Positions 33,061 through 45,032 of a stretch of 64,000 bases of DNA are shown one piece after another. The notes under the pieces were generated by a model, which saw nothing but the letters and a program-made list of their open reading frames with translations, was not told the DNA's origin and ran no database searches. Each line of letters begins with the position of its first letter. Position 1 is the first letter of the stretch. A program made the position numbers and the translations under genes. Source of the stretch: Reticulitermes speratus (Eukaryota; Arthropoda; Insecta; Blattodea; Rhinotermitidae); the NCBI GenBank assembly GCA_021186555.1, contig JAJKFL010000330.1, positions 33,085,944 to 33,149,943 of the forward strand. Direction: 5' to 3'.

Positions 33061-33589
33061 ACACTCAAAACACAGAACAAACTAGCTCACGTCCTTTAGC
33101 ATGCTCTATCTATATTTGACGTGCGGGCTGCATCAGTCGGACTTAAAGGTCTAGCCACTCTTCTAACGACAGGTTTAATATCAGTTTATATATCTTCTTT
33201 ACACGCATAAACCTTGGCCAAAGGCAATCTGTTACCACACAGCACGCGGGTATGCCTCCGTCTTAGCCGGCACCTAGACCACTCGCTTCCTCCACGACAA
33301 CTAACATCAAATTACGCATGAGGAACAAAACCCCTACATACTCAAAATCTATCTGTGACCAACCACGTATATTACAGCCTCTACTGTGACACAATACGAT
33401 GCCTGGCTGTAAGTTTGGGTCGCCCGAAGCAATGTTTGTCCCACAGAAGAAGAGTAAAGTGTTTATATCTTTATCCATCTCGTCGTAAACTCTTATAAGA
33501 GGGTTCTACAAAACGTTACAGCAAAACACCCTTTTATTGCTCCAAACCTCAAGTGTTCTAACCCCTTCTGTAAGAAAGTGCCAAAAAAC

Positions 33590-33867
33590 AGTAAAGTTCA
33601 CCCTAGAACAGGCCACGAAGGCCCAGAGAGGGAGTAGAGGTATAGTTCTACTCTTTCTTTAACCCGGTGCTAGACGGGGGTGGGTGGTCAACGCCACGCC
33701 CCGGCCGCTTTACCCCCGGGAATGACCCGGTACCCATTGTAAAGGAGGCTGAGCAGGCCCCAGGGCCGGTCTGGACGGGTGCCGAAAATCTCGCCCCCGC
33801 AGGTATTCGATCCCCGGACCGTCTAGCTCGTAGCGAGTCGCTATACCGACTGAGCTATCGCGGCCTA
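33590..33867 (-). mobile_element. SINE family A
   Basis: Full-length: tail AGTAAAGTTCACCCTAGAAC at 33590, head complement ACTGAGCTATCGCGGCC at 33850-33866. Short target duplication (GTGCCAAAA / ATGCCAAAA) on both sides. Confidence 0.93.
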
Positions 33868-34018
33868 TAAATGCCAAAACAAAACCTCACCCAGCTTGAA
33901 TAATTTCAACGGTGACATTATAATGTTCTGGAGACGATTACCTTGACCTTCTCACCACCTTAGTTTTTTCCACAATCACATCTATTCCGTAGCATCTTCC
34001 ACTTTCAACTGGTCCATC

Positions 34019-34076
34019 AATACATACATACATACATACATACGTACATACATACATACATACATACATACGTACA
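34019..34076. repeat. TACA microsatellite
   Basis: (TACA)n with two CGTACA interruptions. Confidence 0.97.
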
Positions 34077-34164
34077 TTCCACAGATCCATAAGTCTGTCC
34101 AAGTCACAACTCGATGTGCAATAAGTCATAATATACAAATATACAGCTATACAGTCTGTACAAT

Positions 34165-34272
34165 TTTACACTTGAACACTATACACTAAAACACTATACA
34201 CTAAACACTATACACTAAAACACTATACACTAAACACTATACACTAAAACACTATACACTAAAACACTATAA
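34165..34272. repeat. CACTATACACTAAA tandem repeat
   Basis: Units of 14-16 bp (ACACTATACACTAAA), about seven copies. It lies immediately 3' of the LINE coding end on the minus strand, so it may be that element's tail. Confidence 0.9.
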
Positions 34273-34342
34273 ACATGTTACACACCGCACTATGAACCAT
34301 CTTTATACACAACAAATTCATCTACTCAGTAAAATCAGTGTG

Positions 34343-34640
34343 TATTTAAGTATTTTCTTAACGCTACTTTAAATTTTGTCTTTTCATTCTTAAGACTTAT
34401 GAGACTCAGAGGGAGTCTGTTGAAAATTGTGATACTGGCATAGACTGTACTTTTTTGAAAACAAGATAGGTTGGCATTTGGTCTGTGCAGGTGGTGCTTA
34501 TTGCTGTGTCTGTACTGTGTATAGATGGATTTGTTTGTAAATGTTCTTGATTGTTTAAAATAAAGTTCATTAATGAAAATATATATTGATATGGGATAGG
34601 TAAAATCTCTAAATTTTTAAAACAGACTTCTGCATTCTCT
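34343..34640 (-). mobile_element. LINE C-terminal fragment (L2/jockey-like)
   Basis: Minus strand reads FKNLEILPIPYQYIFSLMNF, then HLQTNPSIHSTDTA, DQMPTYLVFKK and, after a one-base frame change, IFNRLPLSLISLKNEKTKF then VALRKYLNTH-stop. The ILPIP.QYI...H...T...FN.LP..I order is the C-terminus typical of this LINE type, possibly the family whose RT lies at 1-596. Confidence 0.85.
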
Positions 34641-34894
34641 GATTCTTCCTCAGCCACTAGCAGCACAAAGACATCTGCAAGTTTCGCTTTTTCACAAACG
34701 ACACAAAACGAAATATTCCTTTCCGCATTGCAAGAGAACCAGTAATGCTCGTAAGCGAAATTCAAGCGGCCATTTCTCACCCAAGTCTCCTGACTGCCTG
34801 CCAGATGGCTCTGGCGGTCACATCAGGATTGAGTTGAACAGCGCAGCCAGTGGGCTGGTCACCAACTGCCACAAATGCACAAGACCAAGTAACC

Positions 34895-34945
34895 TCCGAA
34901 AGAGGAGGCCCAGGCCCATATAGGGCTGTTGAGCCATGGTTAAGT
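34895..34945 (+). mobile_element. SINE family B tail fragment
   Basis: GAGGAGGCCCAGGCCCATAT, then AGGGCTGTTGAGCCATGG, followed by a (TTAAG)n run. Confidence 0.65.
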
Positions 34946-36113
34946 TAAGTTAAGTTAAGTTAAGTTACGTTAAGCATTACAGGAAGCTTCAATGTCACTG
35001 TATTGTACTTCTAACCCACGACTAAAACAATTATCCTTCTGATAACGATGGACAGAGATAAAACTCATGTTTGTTGCTTCCCACGTTTCGCAGCATCACG
35101 TTGTCGCGAACAGACAGTAGCTACATGTTTACAGCACTCCCCACAATCCTTTTCCACCGATCAAATAGTCACATACGTTTTTCACATAAAACATACGCAC
35201 ATTGCGTCCATTGTACGTTATTGCGAATTTTGAATCTTTCAATCGCCTGGAAATACATTACGTCGCGTACACACACAACACAATATGTGAGTGACGTCAC
35301 GACATATGTCCTGCATTATACAAGCTGACCATGTTACTAAATCCAGACTTTTTTTTTTTGTCGGGGGTGGTTGGGGGCGAGGGAGACTTCAACATTTCCC
35401 CGTCTAAACTAACTTTATTACCCACCCGCTGACAGTACGGTAGAGCAAGATAAGCCTCGAATACCGCTATAAAACACAACGAGAAGTGTTAAAAAAAAAA
35501 ATTAGTGGTCACATTACGTCGCCAGCTGACGACACTCTGGAATTTACACTGACAAATTCGGACACAATCGTTGTGTAGATCTCTGTAGGGATTTCATCTC
35601 GTGGTCTGAATGCTGTAAAACAGCCCATAATGTAAACAGATCGCAATTTGTACGACCTGCACACACTAACTGATTAGCTTGTATTAATCCTCAGGGATGT
35701 CCATAGGTAAAACTTTAAGTCCACGCCACAATTTTTATCATTTATAAACAAAATAATGTGCCTCACACATCACCCTGTACATGTCTTAAACGCTCAGAGT
35801 TTCACAAGGGGAAGCCTCATAAGCAATGAAGAGAAACACAATACGTAGCCAATGCCTGATACCGACAAGGGCTGGAACATCGCAGGCGGTATAGTAACTA
35901 GGCTAAGGGCTGGAGGTTAGAGGAATTGTTGTAAGATCTCCCCCTCCACAGGAGGAAGACATTTTACAGCCTTCATCTGCCGGAATAGCTTTTGTGCTGA
36001 TGGCCACGATAAGATACACACTGTATAAAGGGTGATTCAGGACGAAAGGTCAGTATTTTGGGGCTTGATATTATCAGTCATTGCAAGAAAGAACTTTATA
36101 CGAAAGTGCGTCT

Positions 36114-36360
36114 GCGGAGGCCCGGGTTCGATCCCGGGTCAGTCCATGTGGGATTTGTGGTGGGCAAAATGGCACTGGGACAGGTTTTTCCCCGAGTACT
36201 TCGGTTTTCCCCTGCCAATTTCATTCCATCGGTGCTCCATTACTTGTAAAAATGAAAAAAAACTGATCATCTTTCATCTTCATCACAGGGTTGCACAAGA
36301 AGCCTTAAGGCTGCGGTGCGTCCGTAGAATCTGCTGCGGGGCCCTTCGTCACAAAAAAAA
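36114..36360 (+). mobile_element. SINE family D (left arm)
   Basis: B-box word CCCGGGTTCGATCCCGGG near the start, tail GCCTTAAGGCTGCGG then A8. Target duplication TGCGTCT at 36107-36113 and 36361-36367. Head truncated relative to 31839-32113. Confidence 0.92.
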
Positions 36361-36508
36361 TGCGTCTAAATGGTTACCGAGATAGAGCTGTTTGAATCTA
36401 CAAGTACAAAAGCATTGTGAATGGTAATAAAGATAAATTACTTACTGTTAATTGAATTTTAATTTATTGCTGAAATGACAAACTTGTTACACAGAAATGT
36501 CAAAATTG

Positions 36509-36742
36509 TTACAGCTCAAAATAATGTTCCAAAATCCCACCGTCAACCTCAGTGCACTTTGCAACTCGTGTGCTAAGATCGAGTGTTGTTCGTCTCAGTT
36601 GATCTTCACGTTTCTTTATGCAGACAGCAGCATCGAAAATTCGAGCCAGCAATTCGTCTGTGTATCGACCTTTATTTTGTAAACTTCGCTCTTCATCCAA
36701 CCGCACAGACAAAAATCCAACGGATTCAAACGACAGATCCAA
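36509..36742 (-). pseudogene. Transposase C-terminal fragment
   Basis: 77-codon frame ending RVAKCTEVDGGILEHYFEL. The pattern LLARI..A......L......L..R...C.....GG..EH resembles the C-terminus of insect mariner/Tc-type transposases. No catalytic residues remain. It sits between the arms of the inverted-end element. Confidence 0.5.
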
Positions 36743-36779
36743 ACAGTTCTATCTCAGTAACCATTCAGAAATAGACAAA

Positions 36780-37028
36780 TTTTTTTTTACATAGTGAAGG
36801 GCCCCGCAGCAGATGCTACGGACGCACCACAGCCTTAAGGCCTTTTGTGCAACCCTGTGATGAAGATGATCATTTTTTTTTCATTTTTACAAGTAATGTA
36901 GCACCAGTGGAATGAAATTGACAGGGGAAAACCGAAGTACTCGGGAAAAACCTGTCCCAGTGCCACTTTGTCCACCACAAACCCCACATGGACTGACCCG
37001 GGATCGAACCCGGGCCTCCGCAGTGGAA
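36780..37028 (-). mobile_element. SINE family D (right arm)
   Basis: Mirror of 36114-36360: tail TGAAGGGCCCCGCAGCAGAT at 36796, B box complement GGGATCGAACCCGGG near 37000. Short duplication AATAGACAA / AATAGACAC at the borders. Confidence 0.9.
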
Positions 37029-37374
37029 GAATAGACACATGATCATAACTTTCTTTTTCTCATAATGACCGACACTATCACATACCAAAATACTGGCTTT
37101 CCCTCCTAAATCACCCTGTATGTCTACACAAAAAGAGAGGTTGTCTGTCCGTCTGTGGCATTCATAACAATCAGGAAACAGAGAAAGGACGTTGAAATTG
37201 TGGCAGGACTATTTTTGGATGGTTATGAGATAGTGTCGTGCCAAATACTATCAATATCGGGCCACAAGTTTCTATCCCACAGAGTCAAGCATTAAATTAT
37301 TAGTACTTTGTGCTCATAAAAAGATACGGGTAAGGTAAATGGAAGGAAGGTTCATGTGACTTGGGATGGGACTG

Positions 37375-38060
37375 TGTAATGCTGTACAGTGAAATGATAG
37401 CTGTTTGTTCTGAGATCCACACAAAACACATAAATACAGTCCGTACCAGCGCAGTAAACACACTCCGTCTCAGTTATACAAACCAGTCAGTTAATGCTGT
37501 ATAGTGAAATAATCGCTGTTTGTTCTGAGATCCACACAAAACACATAAATACAGTCCGTACCGCGCAGTAAACACACTCCGTCTCAGTTATACAAACCAG
37601 TCAGTTAATGCTGTACAGTGAAATAATCGCTGTTTGTTCTGAGATCCACACAAAACACATAAATACAGTCCGTACCGCGCAGTAAACACACTCCGTCTCA
37701 GTTATACAAACCAGTCAGTTAATGCTGTACAGTGAAATAATCGCTGTTTGTTCTGAGATCCACACAAAACACATAAATACAGTCCGTACCGCGCAGTAAA
37801 CACACTCCGTCTTAGTTATACAAACCAGTCAGTTAATGCTGTACAGTGAAATAATCGCTGTTTGTTCTGAGATCCACACAAAACACATAAATACAGTCCG
37901 TACCGCGCAGTAAACACACTCCGTCTCAGTTATACAAACCAGTCAGTTAATGTTGTACAGTGAAATAATCGCTGTTTGTTCTGAGATCCACTCAAAACAC
38001 ATAAATACACTGTGTGGGCAGAACGTAGAATTTCTGAGTGTAAAACCTGGTGGTATAGTA
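37375..38060 (-). repeat. 114-bp satellite, cluster 1
   Basis: Six near-identical monomers at 114-bp spacing (plus-strand AATGCTGTACAGTGAAATAA at about 37492, 37606, 37720, 37834 and 37948). The core reads ACTGCGCGGTACGGACTGTA on the minus strand. It ends in the flank GTGTGGGCAGAACGTAGAAT, then AAACCTGGTGGTA. Confidence 0.97.
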
Positions 38061-38095
38061 ACCTGGGCCTCGAAGGTTGAACATACCATAATTAG

Positions 38096-38283
38096 GCCGA
38101 TCCCAGTGACCAAGGCGTGGGTCTGCGGCCGCTCGCCTGCTGGAATCGCGGGTTCGAATCCCGCCGGGGGCATGGATGTCTGTCTCTTGTGAGTGTTGTC
38201 AGGTAGAGGTCTCTGCGACGGGCTGATCACTCGTCCAGAGGAGTCCTACTGATTGTGGTGTGTCACTGAGTGTGCTCAGGCGC
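38096..38283 (+). mobile_element. SINE family B
   Basis: Head GCCGATCCCAGTGACCAAGG, B box GGGTTCGAATCCC at about 38150, through GGAGTCCTACTGATTGTGGT. 3' part missing. Confidence 0.92.
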
Positions 38284-38950
38284 TACAATAACCCTCTACA
38301 CCTACAGTGAGTAGGTAGAAGAGGTCATAATACGAATGACTGACCCTAGTACGTAGACGTTATCGCAACATTACTGCATAAGACCTATACTGAAACCTGA
38401 GAAGGAAGATAGGCGTCCTTGAAGTGTTGGAAAACTGGTGAGGGAGAAGGGGTAATGGCGACAACCGGAGACGAAAGAAATACTCACTTTGCATCCTTGC
38501 TATCAGCCTGACTATTTACGGTATGCTGGATTGGGGGAAGGGGGGGGGGGTATGTAATATGAGCGTGCACTGACATTCGCAGGTCACAAAGGGCTGTGTA
38601 ACAGAAATAGCAACAACACATTCGTACTGGCTATTCACAATTTATTTTACTGAGGGGGAAAATTGAGTGTCACGTGCATTGCGAAAGCTGTAAAACTCAC
38701 AAAAATGTATGCAGGTGAAGTGGGAAACTGGGTTCACAGCAACAAGTAACGAAAAAAAAAAGAGACACACATTAACGTAATTTCTTTTACACAGAGCCAA
38801 AACAAGTGACTCTAGCAGTGACTTCTCATTTGGAACAGAGCACGATTATACCAGTAAATATTTGACCAGCATTCGGCAGACTTACACTGTAATATAGAAC
38901 GCGATCAAATTCCTTAAAGATAAAATTAACGTGAGTTATATTTAAAGACT

Positions 38951-40460
38951 AAGTCCGTACCGCGCAGTAAACACACACCGTCTCAGTTATACAAACCAGT
39001 CAGTTAATGTTGTACAGTGAAATAATCGCTGTTTGTTCTGAGATCCACACAAAACACATAAATACAGTTCGTACCGCGCAGTAAACACACTCCGTCTCAG
39101 TTATACAAACCAGTCAGTTAATGTTGTACAGTGAAATAATCGCTGTTTGTTCTGAGATCCACACAAAACACATAAATACAGTCCGTACCGCGCAGTAAAC
39201 ACACTCCGTCTCAGTTATACAAACCAGTCAGTTAATGCTGTACAGTGAAATAATCGCTGTTTGTTCTGAAATCCACACAAAACACATAAATGCAGTCCGT
39301 ACCGCGCAGTAAACACACTCCGTCTCAGTTATACAAACCAGTCAGTTAATGCTGTACAGTGAAATAATCGCTGTTTGTTCTGAGATCCACACAAATCACA
39401 TAAATACACTGTGTGGGCAGAACGTAGAATTTGTGAATGTTAAACATGGTGGTACATATAGTTATATGTATATGCAGTTCGTACCGCGCAGTAAACACTC
39501 TCCATCTCAGTTATACAAACCAGTCAGTTAATGCTGTACAGTGAAATAATCGCTGTTTGTTCTGAAATCCACACAAAACACATAAATGCAGTCCGTACCG
39601 CGCAGTAAACACACTCCGTCTCAGTTATACAAACCAGTCAGTTAATGCTGTACAGTGAAATAATCGCTGTTTGTTCTGAAATCCACACAAAACACATAAA
39701 TGCAGTCCGTACCGCGCAGTAAACACACTCCGTCTCAGTTATACAAAACAGTCAGTTAATGCTGTACAGTGAAATAATCGCTGTTTGTTCTGAGATCCAC
39801 ACAAATCACATAAATACACTGTGTGGGCAGAACGTAGAATTTGTGAATGTTAAACATGGTGGTACATATAGTTATATGTATATGCAGTTCGTACCGCGCA
39901 GTAAACACTCTCCATCTCAGTTATACAAACCAGTCAGTTAATGCTGTACAGTGAAATAATCGCTGTTTGTTCTGAAATCCACACAAAACACATAAATGCA
40001 GTCCGTACCGCGCAGTAAACACACTCCGTCTCAGTTATACAAACCAGTCAGTTAATGCTGTACAGTGAAATAATCGCTGTTTGTTCTGAAATCCACACAA
40101 AACACATAAATGCAGTCCGTACCGCGCAGTAAACACACTCCGTCTCAGTTATACAAACCAGTCAGTTAATGCTGTACAGTGAAATAATCGCTGTTTGTTC
40201 TGAGATCCACACAAATCACATAAATACACTGTGTGGGCAGAACGTAGAATTTGTGAATGTTAAACATGGTGGTACATATAGTTATATGTATATGCAGTTC
40301 GTACCGCGCAGTAAACACTCTCCATCTCAGTTATACAAACCAGTCAGTTAATGCTGTACAGTGAAATAATCGCTGTTTGTTCTGAGATCCACACAAAACA
40401 CATAAATACACTGTGTGGGCAGAACGTAGAATTTGTGCATGTTAAACCTGGTGGTACCAC
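38951..40460 (-). repeat. 114-bp satellite, cluster 2, with 410-bp higher-order repeat
   Basis: Monomers as in cluster 1. From about 39349 the array is organised as three copies of a 410-bp unit: three 114-bp monomers plus a 68-bp spacer ATGGTGGTACATATAGTTAT and flank. Identical frames recur at 39349, 39759 and 40169. It ends with GAGCTTTAAAGGGTTAATG. Confidence 0.96.
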
Positions 40461-41087
40461 TGAGCTTTAAAGGGTTAATGTCACTTACTGGTCACAGACG
40501 TTCAGACTCATCTCAGCAGTTCCTTCAACACCAGACTGTACTAGCGAAACAATATAACTGGTGTGTACTTGTCTATACTGTATCTGTACTGTAAACAGTC
40601 CAACTAACGGTAAGTGACCCGAAACAGCGTTCAAATCGTTTCTGCATTTAGCTCACAGTGCCATTATACTGATGCAATAGCCTCGCTATATCCTATCAGT
40701 TAACCGCGACGCAAATAAACACAGCTATTCATTAGTCATAACACATTAGGGTTGGGATGGGCAATACGACTCTTTTTGTAATGTCACAAGCATTGAAAAG
40801 CTGATCATTCAACTGGAAAAACAAAATATTTTGGCCTGAGATTCTTATTTTCACAGAGATAAACAGCCTAGAGCCATTATCTGTTTATCCAATCGACAGG
40901 CCAATACAGGGTGTGTTGTAACAGTTACCGCTACATTCACTAATCCTGGTATCAATCTATTTAGTTTCTTTAAGGACGTAATGCTTTCGTGTGGTTTATG
41001 CGAATGAATGGTGGGTGTTTATGAATGGAGAGATCAGAAAGAGGCCGCCGGAACCCAGTTTACCGCGAATTGTAATTACCCCTTTGA

Positions 41088-41790
41088 AGTCCAGTGGTTA
41101 TTATATGCACCACCAGGTTTAACATTCAGCAATTCTACGTTCTGCCCAAACAGTGTATTATTGTTTTGTGTGGATCTCAGAACAAACAGCGATTATTTCA
41201 CTGTACAGCATTAACTGACTGGTTTGTATAACTGAGACGGAGTGTGTTTACTGAGCGGTACGGATTGTATTTATGTGTTTTGTGTGGATCTCAGAACAAA
41301 CAGCGATTATTTCACTGTACAGCATTAACTGACTGGTTTGTATAACTGAGACGGAGTGTGTTTACTGAGCGGTACGGATTGTATTTATGTGTTTTGTGTG
41401 GATCTCAGAACAAACAGCGATTATTTCACTGTACAGCATTAACTGACTGGTTTGTATAACTGAGACGGAGTGTGTTTACTGCGCGGTACGGACTGTATTT
41501 ATGTGTTTTGTGTGGATCTCAGAACAAACAGCGATTATTTCACTGTACAGCATTAACTGACTGGTTTGTATAACTGAGACGGAGTGTGTTTACTGCGCGG
41601 TACGGACTGTATTTATGTGTTTTGTGTGGATCTCAGAACAAACAGCGATTATTTCACTATACAGCATTAACTGATTGGTTTGTATAACTGAGACGGAGTG
41701 TGTTTACTGCGCGGTACGGACTGTATTTATGTGTTTTGTGTGGATCTCAGAACAAACAGCTATCATTTCCCTATACAGCATTACCTTACC
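41088..41790 (+). repeat. 114-bp satellite, cluster 3
   Basis: Six monomers, plus orientation, opening with CCAGTGGTTATTATATGCAC, then ACCAGGTTTAACATTCAGCA, and closing at CAAACAGCTATCATTTCCCT, which mirrors the outer end of cluster 1 (GAAATGATAGCTGTTTGTTC at 37392). Confidence 0.96.
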
Positions 41791-42299
41791 TCCTCACAGC
41801 ACGTGCACCACACAACGAAACACGTGCAGATCTACCCAAGATCAAGCACGACGATTGTATGCATCGCCCAAAACCACTAAAAACAGTTATAAAACCAGTT
41901 TTAACTCTTTAATGTTTTAACATTTCAGCATCGTTCCGTGTGAACTATGTGTATGACTCTATACTCTGGGCTTTTAACGCATAACATTTATTTACAACGA
42001 CTACTTGCTCTAGACGTATAGTGTTTGATTTCTTTTAACTTAAAATATCGTACATTTATACATCTTTGAAACATGACCATGACATATGTATGCCCTGAAA
42101 AATATTTTTTAATGTGTAACCATACTGTATCGTTTGATGTAAAAATTTCTTGTAGTTCTCTGCTAAAAAAAAACCGTGAAAATGGTAACTCTTTTGCTAA
42201 AACATATGTAGGGGCCTCAAATTCATTTTATATATGTCAATAATCTTATAAATTTGTTGGTTGATATTAGACATTATAAAATGCACGGTATAAACAATA

Positions 42300-42365
42300 T
42301 AAAATGAACTGATTGGTTTTTATGGCCTGGAAATAGTGTGTTTACTGCGCGGTACGAACTGGATC
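42300..42365 (+). repeat. 114-bp satellite, single relic monomer
   Basis: TGTTTACTGCGCGGTACGAA in diverged surroundings. Confidence 0.75.
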
Positions 42366-43035
42366 TTGTAATTAGGTTAATTTTAGCTCTTAAAGGCTTA
42401 AAGTAGGTCTATTGCTGCCATACGAGACAGTTTTATATTCAATTATACAATTGGAACTGAGATGGACTTTGGTCTGGAGTAACAAATATGATAACGTAAG
42501 GTTATTGCCAGCGCCCGCTCTATCTTCTGTATACGGTTATAACCTTTGTCACTATCTCGAACATCTGAAGCTTCAAAAACAGTATAATTCTCTAAGCCTT
42601 CAATGACACTGCCGTCTGAATTCCAACTACTAGCCATGACGGAAGGATTTTGAAATTATAGTGTGTCTGGTATCCGTACGATGCACCGAGACCAGCAGTA
42701 TATAAGGAATTAAAAGGTTCGTAGAGTGCATACAGTGTTAATTACGATTTTAAATTTTATTCATGTAAGAAATAATTGTTAATGAGTATTCTAATGATCT
42801 GACAATCGGCTTAACAGCAGTCTACCGTACATATTGGCAGGAGTAAATGTTACAAGTTTTACTATCTTTGGGTCCGCGGCACTAAAGAGGAAACAAGAAA
42901 AACAACAGCAAGATATAGGTTACGTGACATCACACGTGTCACTTACAGAAAGTTCTGCTTGTTGTCGCTTGGCATTTCCACAACAAAATAAAATTAGAAA
43001 TATTACAATTTTATTCTAAGATCACCGTGTGACAC

Positions 43036-43080
43036 CCCCCTGAAGATGACTTTCTGGAAGCCGAAACATGTGTAGGGGTT
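43036..43080 (+). repeat. Hammerhead-like hairpin
   Basis: CCCCTGAAGATGACTTTCTG, then GAAGCCGAAACATGTGTAGGGG. CTGAAGA and GAAAC flank an imperfect stem, and outer CCCCT/AGGGG can pair. Confidence 0.45.
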
Positions 43081-43176
43081 TTTAAACGTTTTAAAAAAAC
43101 CTTATATTGGCTTTTTTAAATATATTGCATTTGGTTGGTGATAAGATATTAATTAGAAATATTACAGTTAGTCGGC

Positions 43177-43412
43177 TGTTTGTAATCTGTGGTTTTCTGG
43201 GTAATTACACAGCGTCGTGTGGTAATTATTTACCGACGTTTCGGGACAACGTGTCGGTCCCATCTTCACGGGTCAAGATTCCTTCTGAATCTTGACCCGT
43301 GAAGATGGGACCGACACGTTGTCCCGAAACGTCGGTAAATAATTACTACACGACGCCGTGTAATTACCCAAAAGACCATAGATTATATCAACATCGCGGC
43401 GGAAGCCTGAAA
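43177..43412. mobile_element. Foldback element (copy 2)
   Basis: Nearly perfect palindrome: TAATTATTTACCGACGTTTC, GGGACAACGTGTCGGTCCCA and TCTTCACGGGTCAAGATTC are followed by their complement after a 4-base loop, with outer arms GGTAATTACACAGCGTCGTG. Its unpaired end ATCGCGGCGGAAGCCTGAA is the complement of the foldback family terminus. Confidence 0.95.
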
Positions 43413-43916
43413 TAAAAGTCGGCTGTTTATTCCTGTATTTTCAAGGTACCTAACCGACACGATTAAACACAACAAAACACAACGAAGACAGAGACACTAA
43501 CGAAGACAGAGACACTAACGAAGACAGACACGTGTGTAAAAGTCTCGGAGTCTGCACTTATCAATTTATTATTGATTTACGTGAAGTGACAGTCACCGTC
43601 AATAATTTCTACGCTTGTAAATCAGCCCGTTCATACGTCGCATTTCATTAACTGCGAATGACGCCCCCCACCCAAAAAAAAACTAAGAGCTTTAACAAAT
43701 TAGCAACAACATGAGTTAATTTCCCCGGTGACTTAAAAATGTTTATGTATTCGGCGCGCCACACCCGCTGGACAACGCAGTGACTGTACGGAGAGCTATG
43801 CACTTCTCCAGCTGAGATGAACCCGTCGGAAACCAAGCCGTCTCGGCTAGTCTAAAACCGGGGCTTCAAACACGACAACCGCCAGTTCATATTATACGGC
43901 CCTATCACTGATCTTA

Positions 43917-44500
43917 ATGGGCCACGATAGCTCAGTCGGTATAGCGACTCGCTACGAGCTGGACAGTCGGGGGATCGAATCCCGGTAAGGACGAAATTTT
44001 CAGCACCCGTCCAGACCGACCGTGGGACCTACCCAGCCTCCTCTACAATAAGTACCGGGTCATTCCCAGGGTAAAGCGGCCGGGGCGTGGCGTTGACCAC
44101 CCAAAATCATCTAGCTTCTTCTTCTTCTTCTTCTTCTTCTATGGCTCGACAGCCCTATATGGGCCCGGGCCTCCTCGTTTCGTCGAGGTTTCATGGTCAC
44201 ACTCATTTGAGACACACCACAGTCGGTAGGACTCCTCTGGACGAGTGATCAGCTCGTCGCAGAGACCTCTACCTGACAACAACACACAACACTCACAACA
44301 GACAGACATACATGCCCCCAGGTGGGATTCGAACCCACGATCCTAGTAAGCGAGCGGCCGAAGACCCACGTCTAAGACCGCACGGCCACTTGGATCGGCA
44401 ACACCATCTAGCGCCGAGGTTAAAGAAAGAGTAGAGCTATACCTCTACTCCCCCTCTGGGCCTTCATGGCCTGTTCTAGGAGAGCTTTACCTTTACCTTA
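43917..44500 (+). mobile_element. SINE family A split by SINE B
   Basis: Head GGGCCACGATAGCTCAGTCG at 43918, B box GGGGATCGAATCCC, through GTTGACCACCC at 44100. The rest resumes at about 44403 (ATCTAGCGCCGAGGTTAAAG) and ends at CTTTACCTTTACCTTA. The interruption is the family B SINE. Confidence 0.95.
44120..44401 (-). mobile_element. SINE family B nested in SINE A
   Basis: Complete family B in reverse, (TTC)n tail at 44120-44140, B box complement GGGATTCGAACCC at about 44327, head at 44401. The host word ATCTAGC is duplicated at both borders. Confidence 0.95.
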
Positions 44501-44681
44501 TCACTGGTCTTATTCCAGTTACAGAATATGGCCCCGGAACAGTGTCAAAGAATTTTTTGATTTAAAATGTCTTTCGTTACGGTCCTGATGGATTAAGAAA
44601 TTTTGCTATTACTGGATGGTGCCGTATAAAAATCGTAAGCAAAGAGGACAATAACAGCTTTAATACACTAACAATAACATA

Positions 44682-45002
44682 CAGTAGGACCTCTATTTAA
44701 CGGAATAATTGGGGGGGGGGGGGGAAGGGGTGTCCGCTATTGCCGAAAGTCCGTTAAATCGAATGTATTTTAAAAAACGTATATTAATAACGAACTTACA
44801 ATCTACAGGATGTATTAAAATGTTATTATAATGTATAAGTACGAATAAAATATTATTATAATGTACATTCAGTAATTTATACACGTCACTAAAACATCTG
44901 TTAAATATATAAAAATGAATTTAAGACAGGAACCAAAAAAAAATGTTCTAAATCTTTCCTTTAGGACAGAAATTTTTTGTCCGTTAAATCGAGGGCCTAC
45001 TG
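44682..45002. mobile_element. Pogo/Tigger-like MITE
   Basis: Terminal inverted repeats CAGTAGGACCTCTATTTAAC and GTTAAATCGAGGGCCTACTG, flanked by TA on both sides. Internal G14 run. 321 bp, non-coding. Confidence 0.88.
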
Positions 45003-45032
45003 TATTTGGATTTTGTTACGAATTGTATAAAG

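Larger units (their letters stand above)
36022..37121. mobile_element. Mariner/Tc1-like element with long inverted ends
   Basis: Ends AGGGTGATTCAGGACGAAAG (about 36029) and the complement of AGGGTGATTTAGGAGGGAAA (about 37117) form long imperfect inverted arms. They also share GGTTACCGAGATAGAGCTGT (36373) with ACAGTTCTATCTCAGTAACC (36743). Each arm carries a SINE D. The centre encodes a transposase-like C-terminal piece. Confidence 0.75.

Noticed and set aside
34935..34977. Telomere-like (TTAAG)n run
   Set aside because: Insect telomeres are usually TTAGG; this is a short pentamer run after a SINE tail.
37375..38060. CRISPR-like array of direct repeats
   Set aside because: Repeat and spacer are both repeated (114-bp satellite); the context is clearly eukaryotic with no cas genes. 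The same applies to the 65-, 51- and 40-bp arrays.
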